From assembly GCA_958298945.1 (NCBI GenBank), contig OY282605.1:30420811-30484810 (forward strand): a stretch of 64,000 bases of DNA, given 5' to 3'. Below the pieces are notes generated by a model. It saw only the letters and a program-made list of their open reading frames with translations. It had not been told where the DNA came from and ran no database searches. Position 1 is the stretch's first letter. Each line of letters begins with the position of its first letter. The translations under genes and the position numbers were made by a program. Of this stretch, positions 24,312-37,647 are shown piece by piece. This stretch comes from Atherix ibis (taxonomy: Eukaryota > Arthropoda > Insecta > Diptera > Athericidae).

Positions 24312-24436
24312 AAGGATAATAATTTATTGACAAATAAAGCGCGTGCTATCGCGACGGCGAGAGCAAAACGCAAAGCACGAATGATTGAGATTGCTCAGTG
24401 TAATATAACAGTAGTTATTAAATTACAAAACTAACA
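24273..24436 (-). repeat. Copia 5' LTR
   Basis: A 164-base repeat identical to 21513-21676, followed by the cattt target duplication at 24437-24441. Confidence 0.93.
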
Positions 24437-24721
24437 CATTTTATACTTTCTTTTAACTTAACTTTTCAAAGCACAAATTGGATAATCAGATAAATAATGA
24501 TACAAACCATTTGCAACCAATATCTGTTTAAATAAATCTCCATTTTCTTTAAAAATAATTACTTATATATAATATTTAAAAAAATAACTTGTATTAGAAG
24601 AAATTCGATATTAAATTTTCAATTTTACTCACCGAGATGGAATAAAAGTCCTTCCATAATTCTTGTTTTGTCCATTAATAGCAGAAACTAATAATGGATT
24701 TAATGTCATCTTTTTTTTCAG

Positions 24722-24879
24722 AATTACTATCAATCACCAAAGGGATAAAAGGACGTCTCTTGTCTTCAAGTCCGTTAAAATAGAAGATGAGGGTATTTAT
24801 ACCTGCGAAACAACATATCTGGAGCCAATGGACACATGCGATAGTTCTGGAAATTACTTCATAACACTAAAAGTTTATG
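24722..24879 (+). CDS. Ig gene exon 1 seen: second half of Ig1
   Basis: The acceptor follows a long poly-T run ending tttcag; the donor is gtaagt. Phase is 2 in, 1 out. It encodes strands D to G of a V-type Ig, with KRTSLVFKSVKIEDEGIYTC and a second Cys pair partner (DTCDSSG). An upstream exon must supply the first Cys and core Trp; it was not found. Confidence 0.85.
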
Positions 24880-27800
24880 GTAAGTAATAAATTGTTAGCT
24901 CGTTTATTTGGTACTGCCTAGTATCATTAAGGTGACCACATAAAATCAGAAAATTTTACCAATCCAAAATTTACTCGTACTATTGATATAAAAATATCAA
25001 ATAATTGATGTAGTAGCTCTTAAATCTTCGAAATCAATAGCACTATACGAATAATAACCGATTCGTAAATATATTATAGTAAATGATAAAATATTGCGAT
25101 TTCGTTAACGGATTTGCAGTTCAGTTTCATAGCCAATTCGATGCTCGAATCAATCTTCATGAACGCTTGTAAGAGGATCGAAATGCTTCTCCATTGAAGT
25201 ATTTCGCCTTCTTTTCTATTGTGCATGGACACTATAATTGACAATTTACGTCGACAGCAAACACATTTATATGATATTATTAATATTTCAGTTAATCCTA
25301 AGTCAACTACAATCCTTAACGATAAAGGAACTGCCTTAACGAACGGATCTATAGTGGGACCATTGCGAACGAGCACCACTCTTAACTTGACATGTGAAGT
25401 TGGGGGCGCAAGACCACCACCTTCCGTCGACTGGTATCAGGACGGAGCACCATTAACAGGTAAATTTATTATAATCGAACACATATTATCACTATATTTG
25501 CTTTTATTGTGATTTTTTTTAAAGAGAATTAGATTTTTTTTTTAGAAAAACAAACCAAAAAATTAAAGTTAAGCAAAAAAGAATTTGTTTTTTCTTTTGA
25601 ATTTTTTTCAGATAATTTTTTGTTATTTAATTTTTATATATTTTGCAAAAGATAAAATAATAGGATTAAAAAAATATAAAATTCTACTTTAAATAAATTT
25701 TACATTTTATCTAATAGAGGACATTTAGATAAAAAAAAATTACCTTTATTCCTTTTTGTACTATTTTAACCAATAATAATAAGAGTAAACATTTTTATTT
25801 GTTGCAGAGTTATTTAAGGAAACACTAAAGAGTTTTTATTAAAAATAATAGCAAACATATTTTTATATTGTGTATATTTAATCATCAAAATGATTTCTCT
25901 ACTCAAAATTAGCTAATTTTTAACTAACATCTATAAGGATGCTATTTTAAAAAAAATAATATTATAAAATCTTATTTAAATTATTTTCTTTATAGTAAAA
26001 TTTTTGGGCACACATTTATTGGGTATTTTATTTTTGGTATAATTATATTCTTCTCTTTTTAAAACAAATAATAAATTTTTGCAAATAAAATTATTTTGAA
26101 CATTTGGCCAACTTGATTGTACGAGTATCTAACAATGATCATCTAATTGGTCCAATTTTTGACAATTTTTAGAGTATATTCTGCTCTATTTACGATATAC
26201 TTCGTTCAATATTAGCTTTCATAGATCTTGTAACCTGCCCAATTGACACGTGCTTTGTGTAAAATTACGTTGTTGCCAGATCATGTTTTCAATAGATCAA
26301 TATATGGGTCTTTTTGCTAAGACCACATTTTCCGTGGGTCCATAATATTTATGTTCTTTAAAAATATTATAAAATATCAAAGAAATAAGGATCGACGATC
26401 CCGCTGATCTACAAAACATACCAAACTGTGCATTTTTATAAATGCAGTGGTAATCTCTTTTGAAATTGTTCCACTCCAATGGCTATTGAAGCAAAAATAA
26501 ATCAAATTGTGTTGTCAATAAAGTTTCAACTACATGTTGTCCAGATCCAGGTCTTTCATGTTTCCGAAGAGACTATCGTTGATCACAGCCCCTTAAAGCA
26601 ATCCATTGAATCCAAGGTTTGGCCCTACTTTCGATGAAAAAGCGATTGACAAATTTTTTATAGATGCAATATCTCTCATGGATTGTCTCACTCTAAAATT
26701 AATAATTGAACACAAAATTACCCTAATCACTTAACACAGTTTTGTGATTAGACTAAATTCAGCATTTCCTGTATTGACGACAGATTTTCGAAGTAAGCAT
26801 ACACATAAGTCCATCCACATTGAAATGGGAAACTATATTCCCCCTCCATCCCTTCCACCCCTCTCGAAAGGTTGGTGAAAAATCTTAAAAAACTATTTTA
26901 AAAGGACTTCTCCTTCTAAAAACACCTCTCTGCCATGTGACATGACTAATTTTAGTTAAAATTTTAGGACTTGTTTGGGACAAATACTTAATAAAGTGAA
27001 TTGTCTGCACGGTTGCTACTCTACTAATTCATAAGGTTTAGTCCTTTTAAGACTATGTACATTGTTGATCACATCAACAATCGTTTTTATCTCAGAATTT
27101 TCGTGTGAATGCAATTGTTGAGCAGGTTTAGCTGTGAATTTATCACAAACAGAATTAATTTGCAAATTACGTTGCATATCTTTATTTTTTATATAGCATG
27201 GAGCATTTACTATGGAGCATTTTACAACACCATAGTTAGATACCGTACATCTAAACTGGCTTAAATATTTAGTTGTAAAGTAGGATTTTATTCTGTGTTG
27301 AGAGTTCAGAGGTTCTTCCGAGCAGTCAATATAAATTTATTTATTTATTGCTGAGTTTTCCTTTTTTCTTTTTTACATGCTCCTTCCTCTTAAATGTGGT
27401 ATAGGGTTTTTCAAAAAGGGTGATATGATTTTTTTTCAAAAAAAAAACACTTTTATTGTTAAGGAAATTCAAATGTTTTTTATTTAGTGTGAAGTACGAT
27501 CGATACAATTAAGTTCTGAATAAAACGTTATTCAAATGGCCTCCACGACTTCTTTTGCAGGAACGAATTCGATGATCCCAATTTTCGAGCTTTTTTTTCC
27601 ACTAAATCAAGTCGTATGTCATGAATAGCACGTTCAATATTGACTTCTTAAACTTGAAGAGAGTCTGGTTTATTGCTAAAGACTAATGACTTCAAATAAC
27701 CCCACAAGAAATAGTCTAATGGTGTTAAATCACAACTTTTTAGAGGCCATTCAATGTCACAATTTCTTGAAATAATCGAATCTCCAAACTTTTCTCGCAA

Positions 27801-30800
27801 TAATTCGGTTGTTGCACATGCTGTGTGGCACATAGCCCCGTCTTGATGGAACCAGATATTGTCAAGATCAACTTCTTCCAATTTCGGCCATAAAAAGTTA
27901 GTTATCATCGATCTACACACGCTCTTCATTGACAGTAACAGTGTTACCAGCTTCATTTCGAAAGAAGTACGGACCGATGATTCCACTAGACCAAAAACTA
28001 CACCAAACTGTCAATTTAGGTAAATTTAATGGGTGTTCATAAATAATTTGTGGATTTTCTTCGCACCATAATCGACAGTTTTGTTTATTTACCGCACCAC
28101 TCAGATGAAAGTGAGCGCACGAAAAGTTGCAATTTGAGAACGATTATGTTGATATTAAAATTAAATAATTTGTAAACGTTCTTCTTGCGTTTATTTTTGC
28201 ATAATAAAATTGTAAACATTACTAAATACAATGAAAAAAAATGACAGATTATGACATGCTACAAATGGCCGAAACGTTACTTAGAAATCATATTACTCTT
28301 ATTGGAAAACCCTATATAAAGGGTTATACCAAGATACTGTACTGTATTGGCAGAAGGTATAATTTGTCCATTAATGGTAATATATACAGAATCAACGTTT
28401 CTGTAGGTAAAGATAATGCATGTTGACTTTGTTACATTTAGCTTAATGTGCCCTAGATCCGTCGAGTTGTTGACCTTATTCAATTCATTCTGCAGTTTTC
28501 AGTGGCTCTTTCAATAAATAAATCCACCGGCATTATTATAGCCATTAATATTTCATCATTTTGTAAGATGTCTTCTGTATATAATAAAAAGTGTAGGGGA
28601 CCTAATAAGCTCCCTTGAGGTGCTCTTGGTTTTATGTATTTTATCCTGCTTTTATGTACTCCTGGTTAATATTCTGAAATAACCGAACTTTTTGGATATA
28701 GAATAAAATACATATTATATTATCTTTGAAAGTTATTATTTATTCAAAATAGATTCCATTAGACTCAATACAACGTTTGGAACGATCAACCAGCAGATTT
28801 TTTTATGTTATTTATAGGAATATTCTTCAGCATCTCGGTTACGGCTTCTTGAATGGCTGGGATATCATCATAAAATGCTCCTTTCATCTTGGTTTTCAGT
28901 TTTGGAAATAGAAATTAGTCACATGGTGATAGATCAGGCGAATACGGAGGGTGGTTGATGAGAGAAATCCGTTTTTTCATCAAAAATTCGTTCACTTTTT
29001 TGGTCTTGTGAGCTGGTGCATTATCGTGCAATAATAAAAAAAAAGCTGTTTTCCTACTGGATATTCAGGTCTAACATGACCAATTCTTTTCCACAAACGA
29101 TCTAAAACGTCTAAATAGTATTCTCCATTAACAGTTCGACCTTCTGGAACAAATTCCTTGTGGACAATACCCTTCGAATCATAAAAAGTAATCAATCATT
29201 CAGTAGATTGACGCTTAGTTTCAGGGTCATATTTAAAGCACCATGACACATCACCAGTTATGATCGAATCAAGAAGGTCTGGATCGTTTTCAGCAGTTTC
29301 AACAATGTCTTTCCAATGCTCCACACGAGCGATTTTTTGGTCTTCATTTAATTTATGTGGAACAAAACGCTCACAGACCTTTCTTTTACCCAAATCTTCA
29401 GTTAAAATTCTCCAAATAGTGTTTTTACTCGTATTTAATTCCTCAGCCAATATTCTCGTAGTAAAATTTGCATCGATACCAATGATTTCAAGGACTTTGT
29501 ATGATTTAAATATAAAATTCGGTTACAAACTGTTTATATGAAAAGAAAAATTCCAAGAATAATTTTGAGAGATGATCTCTATGGAGTTTGTAGATAATCC
29601 ACTTTATTGGAAAACTATACTCAGGAAATTTTTTTGAAAGATGACAGATGACTTGATAGCTAACTCTATCAGAAGCTCTACTATATTAAAAAACCACCCG
29701 ACTCGTAGAAAGTATATAAATTAAAACGGTAATATCTAGTCATAAAAAAAATTGTATGCTCATTAATAGTTAAAAAATATATTGTAAATTATTTTATTAA
29801 ACTCACATTCCAAAAAAAAGCTTACAAATAATTCAGAATTGCTGTAAAAAAATCTTTGTCGATAATAGATACTAAGAAATCAGTTTGTAGCATTCTCAAA
29901 GATATGAGCAATATTTATAAAAAAATATGTAATATTCATTATAGTCTAAGGCTATATTATTAAATAATATTTCATATTATATTTTGTTTTCAAAAAGCAT
30001 AAAAATACTTAATATTTGTTAGACAATATCATCGATGCACTAATAAGTAATCATAAATATATTCTCAAGTACAGTAAACTCTTGAAAGAATATGCTCTAG
30101 ACTCTATTGGATATTGATACAAATATCTATAATATAATAAAAATGATAAAATTATGAGGCTATATTTGGTATCATATATGAGACTATTAGGTTTTTCTTT
30201 CGAACGCAATTGTACTGTACATGAAATCGAAAAATTTTGTGCAAATATCCTTGATTATGTGTAAGTCATTTCAGATCGAACATTCTATTATTTTTATCGA
30301 AATTTTCTAGATATTGTTATGATTTTTATATGTTTGTTTATTTGTTTTTTTTTTTTATTTATGTTCATTTCTATTTTGTATATGTTTTTTATGTATGAGA
30401 AATTTTCTGTCTACATTTTTATACGAAAATTGTTTTTTGCTTATCCGTTTTCTTATTATGAACTCTAAGTATCTTATTATATAAATATATATTCATTGTT
30501 CTTTTGTATTCCTTTTTCTAAGTATTCTTTAGTTACTATTTATAAAAAGATATTGCAAAAAAAAAATTTTATATTATCAAATTGAAGAGAATGGAAATTT
30601 AATATTTTATAAACATCTTCACTACTAAATAAGTAGAAATCCAAAGAAATAAGAATTCCTTTATGTCTTCGATAAATATGTGCTTTTCTTCAATGTACTT
30701 ATTATGAAAATTTTTTAAAAGTTTTTTTTAAATATAATTTTTTTAAAAAACAATTTCAATTTGATTTTGAAAAATTAAAATTATTTTTTCATATTTTACT

Positions 30801-33800
30801 TTAAGGTTTTAATTTTATTAAGGTTTTATTCAATTCTTTAAGTCATATTAAAACATCAAAGGATATATTTTATAAAATTTATTTGATATAAAATTTAAAG
30901 AAAACCTACACTGTTTCCAATTCTTAAAGTTAATTTAATATATGTTTTTTAAAACAGTGAAAATATTTATTAAAAAAATTATCAAAATAAATATTTTTTT
31001 AAAAAATAAATTAATTAAATTTTTTTTAAAAATAAATCTAAAATTATATTGTTTACAAAAATTAAAAATCATCTACCTTCTTTTTTTCTTAATGATTTAA
31101 AATTTGAGAATATTTAACATAAATAATGATTTTTCGAAAAGAATACAAATAATCATTATATCAAAAAAATTATAAAACGTTTACTTTTGACGTTTTCATT
31201 TGTCATAATAAAAAATTCCCAAAATTCTATTTATTTTTCAATATGACCATTTTATATTTACTTATTTTCATTTTACTAAATTAAAGGTTAAATAAATTTA
31301 TTGTGAGTTATTTGGTAGATTTGAAATGAAAACATAATAAAGATTTTAAAAAATTTCACTCTTGAATTGGAAAAAAAATTTTCAACTTTTTTGTATTTGT
31401 TCGTTTGTTTGTTTGTATTTTTATATTTCAGACTAGAAATATATAAAAAAATAAACAGTTCAAAGTGATTTTATTTTTTTTCAAGAAAATGCTTAGTAAC
31501 ATTATCATAAGTAAATGCGGTGTTAAGAGGCAAATATGTTAAAAATTCTCAACTGAACGCGTAAATAAGTTGAAAACATTTCAAAATTATGCGAAAAATA
31601 AAATTATTTTAGTCTTCAGCTTCTGTAATTTTCCAAATAAGACAAACAATGAAGATGGAAATTTTTTCCATTTGTACGAGAGATATTAAAAAAAGATTTG
31701 ACACTCCCCATAATACATTGTCGAGAAAATATTGCACGAGCACGTCTATCAAAAGTTTCTAAAAATCATGGAAATAAACTTTTTCCCTAATTTCGTGCAA
31801 TTTCATGACAAACCATTACGACTTAGGCCTCCTCATATATTTAGATCAATTCTTCCCTGCTCTTGATATATTTTCATTTCTAGAAAAAATAATACTGTTC
31901 ATTTAAGTCTACGCAAATATTTTTCTTTATCAAATTGGATAGAAAACACGTTACAGTTTTTTATAATAATCTACACTCCTTCATTACAGGATAGTTAAAA
32001 AAAAATTTATCCAATTCTTGATAAAATATAATATATCATATAAATATATTGTAGAATATAAGCTTAAATTGTATTTTAATTGAAGATAGATTCAGTAGAA
32101 TTATTTTTCAGTCGAAATAATACTACTTACGAACCTACAATAGATACTTTTCAAATATTTCTTCTTTTGAAGAGTTTAATGGATAATACAATAATTTCCA
32201 TTTAAATACAAAACTTAATTGAAATGTTTTCTACTTTAACGAAAAAAATATTTTTCTTTTTAATAAAAAAATTATTTTTATATATAAAATTTAAAAAAAA
32301 AAATCGAAAAGAAATTAAATTTAAAATGACTACCAAAATGTACTGAACAAATAAATAGCTTCATATCTAGAAATAGGATTTTCTCATAAGAAAAATATTA
32401 AATTTCTACTAAGAAAAATCCTTTTCATTTTAAAAATTAATATTATTTTTTTTTAGAACAGATCCAATTCAAATTATTTCATGCAAAAAATTGATATTGT
32501 AGAAAATTTCACATAAATAATATTTGATATGAAATTTAAAAGTGTTTTTTGTTGTTGTTTTTGTGATATTGGAAATAAACTTTATTTTATAATAATAATA
32601 GGTGTATAAGCTTAAATCTGCTGTTTTTGTCAAAAAAAACAACATGTTTTTTTCATAGAAAGCAAAAACAAATTTATTCAAAGTACTTGCCCTCGCTAGC
32701 TACACATTTTTCCCATCTCTCGGGCAATTTGTGGATACGACGCTAAAAAAATTCTTTCTCTTTCGAGGCAAACCACTCATCAAGCCATTTTTGGAAGTCT
32801 TCGTAAGAATCGAAGTGCTGCTCAGCGAGCGCGTGGCCCATCGACGAAAACATGTGATAGTCGAAAGGGGCCAGGTCTGAAGAATGAGCGAGGTGAGGAA
32901 GCACCTCCCAGCTGAGTGTCTCCAAGTAGTTTCGGACCATTTTTGACGTGAGCAATGGTACGTTGTCGTGGAGGAAAATCAGCTTGTCATGTCTTTGTTG
33001 ATAATTCGTCCTTTTTTCACACAGAGCATGGTGCAATTTGATCAGTTATTGGTGGTAGCGGTGGGCATTGACAGGTTTCAACATCTCATAGTAGACGATA
33101 CCCTACTGATCCCACCAAACGCACAGCATCGTTTTCCGTCCGAAGCGATTTGGTCTTGGGGAAGATGTTGATGGTTGGCCGGGATCACCCCATGATTTCT
33201 TGGATTTAGGATTCTCGGAATATATCCGCGTTTCATCGTCTGTCACAATCCGATGCAGGAACGACTTTCTTTTTTGTCTTTCGATCATGATTTCGCATGT
33301 GATTTGGTGTCGCTCCATCTGCCTATCGTTCAATGCATACGGCACCCATTTCCCGATCTTTTTAATCTTCCGCATGGCACTCAGACGCATGGAAATGGCT
33401 GGTTGAGTAACAGACAATTGCACCGCGAGCATTTTTTGCGATCGGGTATCGTTTTCGTCCAAAAACCGCAATTGATGTTCCTCAACATTCCTAGACGGAT
33501 TTTCCCGCTACTTCTCCTACAAGTCAAAATTGCCGTCTTTGAACCGACAAAACCAATCTCGGTACGTTGTTTCTGATAAAGTACTGTCACCATAGGCCTC
33601 CATAAGCATTCGATGAGATTCGGCAGCCGATTTCTTCAAATTGAAGGAGAAAAGCAGAGCTTCCGCATATGCTCTTTTTCTGAAACAAAACTAGACATGA
33701 TTGCCAAAGGAAAAATGTATGTTGTTGTACGAAATTGCTTACAATGTGCGCTGATAAATGTTGACAGATGTTAAGCTCATAAGAAAAAATATGGCGTGCC

Positions 33801-36800
33801 CATAGTAGCTTAATACGCTCACTCACGCCATCTATGACCAAACAGCGAATTTAAGCTTATACACCTGGTACATATTTTAATAATAACTTTTTGCACCTAT
33901 ATTTAAGTGCTGATTTGAAAGTATTAATTTTTATATGAATATTGATAACTGTTCAAAAATTCGGCTTTATAAAAAATGCTGCTCTTAATTTTATAACACT
34001 TTAAAAAAGTACATCATTTTCTGAAAAGTGGCTGCCATTTTTAACATAAATTATGTTGTTGATTATTATTTTCCAAATTGTTTATTTAAAAAAGCCCTCG
34101 TAAAATATATGGAAAAGAATTTAGCTGTTAAGTTGATACTAAAGTATCTCCAACTCTCATGTAGAATTTTGAGTTTTAGCGCGATCTGTAAACTAGTTTG
34201 ATGCGATCTCTCAAATAGTCTGTACCCAGCTGCTGGTTTTGTTAGTCGATGTCAAATGTACTCTGTGGCTGTAAATAAGGGAATAATATTATAGCAATAA
34301 TTTATCCGAAATTTTGTAATATCAATTAAATATTGTGGGTGGGACCTATCAACCATCAGTAAATGTAAACACCAGAGATTTCGGAAGGAAAAACCAAATG
34401 TGGATATGCAGCCGTATTGGTCAAAGTCAACTATCCGAAATCCTCCAATTTGATGAAGCATAGTATCGCATCAAACTTCACGAAAATAAGTTTTAGGATT
34501 GCTGCCTTAAATTATACAGTATTAGGATAGATAATTGACTTGCCAAGCTGCAGCCAAAAAACGGAATACAAACATTAAAGCTAACTCAAGCTTGCTTGCT
34601 GCTCAAAGGCGTCACATTCAGTTAGGGGCAATTTTATATTTGTATACGAGGTCTGTTCCAAAAGTATCGCGAATTTTGTATTTTTTCAAAAATTATTTAT
34701 TTATTCATGAATATCTATTTTGTCCCGTTCAAAGTAATCCCCACCAGATATTATACACTTGTGCCAACGTTTTTTCCAATCCTCGAAGCACTTCAAAAAA
34801 TCATTTTTTGTGATCTTGTTCAGCTCCTCCTTCGATGCCGTTTTCATCTCCTCAATCGTAGCGTGCAGTCGCCCTTTCATGGAGCTCTTCAGTTTCGGCA
34901 CAAGAAAAAGTCACAGGGGGATAGATCTGGGGAATACAGTGGCTGCGGCATTATTAGTTTATTTTTTCTTTTGGCAAAATTTTTGTGCATGGTGCAAAAG
35001 CCAATTTTTATTCTTCCACAAATCCGGGCGTTTCTAGGGGATTGTTTCGCGCAACTTGCGCATAGCTTGAAGGTAATATTCCTTATTGATCGTTCTACCA
35101 CGCTTGTGCGGTAGCTTCCATTGGAATGATTGAGCTTTGGTTTCCACGTCATAGCCATACACCCATGATTCGTCACCAGTTATGAACCTCTGGAGCAGAA
35201 AAAAAACGATTGAGCAATTTTGGTACGAATTTCGCGACAATCCGTCTCACGACAAATCATTGGTAAAAATCGATTGGCACGAGCGAATCGATATGTTTAA
35301 GTCCTCAGCAACTTCTCTAACGGTGATTCGACGATTGGCCAATACGACACATATTTTCTTCACTTCATAAATGTTTCCATCTGTTCTTGACGTGCTCGGG
35401 TGTCCGGCACGCTTTTCGTCGTTCACATCTTCTCGGCCCTCTGAGAACATTTTGTAACACCGATAAACGTTGTTTCGGTCCAAGGTAGCTTCACCATATG
35501 CCACTGCCAACATTTGGAATGTGTCCGCGCAATTAATTTTGTTTTTCACACAAAATTTGATACAGATTCTTTGATCAATTTTTTGGAATGGGCAAAAATC
35601 GAAGACGAGCCAAAACACGTGCAAGCAAAGCAGCTGTCAAAAATTAATAGAATATTCATAATTACCGAACTTGTCGGCATAAGTGAGAGACATGAGTACC
35701 TCAGCTCCTGGGCAATCGAAACAGTGCTTACGTGACGGTCGGACTCGGCGATTGCCATTATTTTATCGACATTTTCGACAATTGGCCTTCCAGAGCGTGG
35801 TGCATCTTTGACATCAAAATTACCGGAACGGAATCGACGAAACCAAAATTGCGCGTGATCGGCTGGACCATAAACACTATTCACATTTTCAGTTGCTTGG
35901 CTTGCTTTTGTGTAGCTTTTCAGAGAAACTACGCCACAGTTTTTTACAGTTTTAAAACAGTAAAATATGGCGTATTTTCTCTTTGTTGGTATCCATCTTT
36001 GACGCGTGCTAAAAAATACTGAGTCAAGTAATCACAAAACTGTATGTAAAACTCTTTTAGTACGAAATTTTATCATTCTAACGCCATCAAGTGCAACCCG
36101 ATCGCACTTTTGAAACGAATTACTTTTTACTACAACTTATATTACAATTCTATTGGCAAAATAATGGATTACTTTTTACTACAACTTATATTACAATTCC
36201 AGCATATAAATTGAGAAATTATTAATTAAATTTTCTTTAAAAGAAAGTTTAAAATACTGTTAAAAATAACAAAAGCATTAAACTTAAATATATTGTACAA
36301 TAATTTTTGATATTACTTCATAATAATTAACTGGTCAACTTTTAAGTAAAAGTAAAAGGTTTACATTTTTTTTTTAAATTAATAATTTGTACGTGAGAAA
36401 TTAAAAATTTTTTACTCTAATTCAACTAGATTTTTTTTAGACTAATCTAGAAAATAAATTTAACATATTTGAGGAATTTTTTATAATAAATATAATTTTT
36501 TTTATATACGAGTACATAATTTCTACAAGAAAACATAATCAAAAAAAGTCCCACTAAATTTTTTTTCTATTCCAGTCTTTTTTCAATAATATTTATAGCA
36601 TTCGTATAATGAATAATAAAGAAACAGAAATTTTATAGCACATTATATATATGCTAACTATTGTATATTAACAAATAAAATAATTTTTATCATCCATTTA
36701 GTTAGTTTGTCTAATTTTTAATATATTTTTTACAAACATTTTTTTCCAACTTTTATTACTATACGTGTATCATCTGCATTTGCAAATAAGTTAACAAATT

Positions 36801-37612
36801 TAGTAAAATATTAAACTAAGAAAATATGCACTGTATATTTTACTAAATATTCATTTATATTATTTTCTTTATAAAATTTTTCACAATCTGAAAAAATTAA
36901 TAAAGTTTGATTTAAAAGTAGTTAAATAAATTTTTCTTCGTAAATATTTTCTCATATATAAGAAATTCCTTTCAAATTTATGTTAGCAGTAATAAAATGA
37001 TTTTATTTTTGAAAAGAAAGTGATTTAATTAACATAAGAGTTTATCTATAGTAAAAAGATACAGTTACAATGGCATCTACCATACTCAAAAATTTAAAAA
37101 AATATATTCGTCGAAAATTTTCAAAAATAAGGACACTTGAAAAGTGTACGTTTCCTTTAAATACGCAATATAAAAATATATTATTTTAAAATAAAATTTA
37201 AAGTAGATATTCATTTATCTGATTTCCAATTCATTCGATTTGTTTTTATCAATTTCAATTTCCACTTAAATAGAAGAAAAAAACCAAAGAAAAACTGCTT
37301 TTAGCTTATAGGGGGGCAACTATGAAGATTTTTCGTATAAAATTTCGATTAAGCCTCTTAGACTTTAATCTGTTTACATTGGCCATTATGATATAATTCA
37401 ATTTTCAATTATTTCAAAAATCCTAAAGTGAAATGATTTCAGTAAGGATATTTCTATACATTAATTAACAGTTGAAACTGAAATTAAGCCAGCTAACGAG
37501 CTTTTGTTAGACTATATAATTATCCAACCTTCGAGAAAGAAAAGTTGATTTTTACAAATACTAATGGAAAAATTCTTTTGATAAACATATACAAATACAC
37601 CTTCAAAAATAG

Positions 37613-37647
<35 letters not shown>

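Larger units (their letters stand above)
21513..24436 (-). mobile_element. Internally deleted Ty1/copia retrotransposon
   Basis: The element is 2,924 bases long, with 164-base long terminal repeats (LTRs) that look identical base for base and a perfect 5-base target duplication, cattt (21508-21512 and 24437-24441). Each LTR reads tgttag...caaca in the element's own (minus) orientation. The primer-binding site sits directly beside the 5' LTR and matches the copia-type internal initiator-Met tRNA site. Integrase, the reverse transcriptase flanks and RNase H remain, while gag, protease, the integrase zinc finger and the RT active site are missing. Identical LTRs imply recent insertion although the coding region is dead, so it was most likely copied by proteins from another element. 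It lies 285 bases before the first recognised Ig exon, in opposite orientation. Confidence 0.95.
27016..29720 (-). mobile_element. Jockey-like LINE ORF2 remnant, interrupted by two transposons
   Basis: Three collinear minus-strand pieces form one old LINE. Piece 29720-29540: SRASDRVSYQVICHLSKKF (the SKAFDRVSH block). Piece 28660-28318: APQGSLLGPLHFLLYTEDI, then IKLNVTKSTCIIFT and VQYLGITL. Piece 27400-27016: EHVKKKKGKLSNK, LLGRTSELSTQNKILLY, APCYIKNKDMQRNLQINSVC and RTKPYELVE with a stop codon. The piece boundaries coincide with mariner G (28667-29538) and family C copy C2 (27402-28315). Motif order and TRTKPYEL-like tail match jockey-clade ORF2. Stops and frame slips are many, and the YADD block is unreadable. 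Confidence 0.8.
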
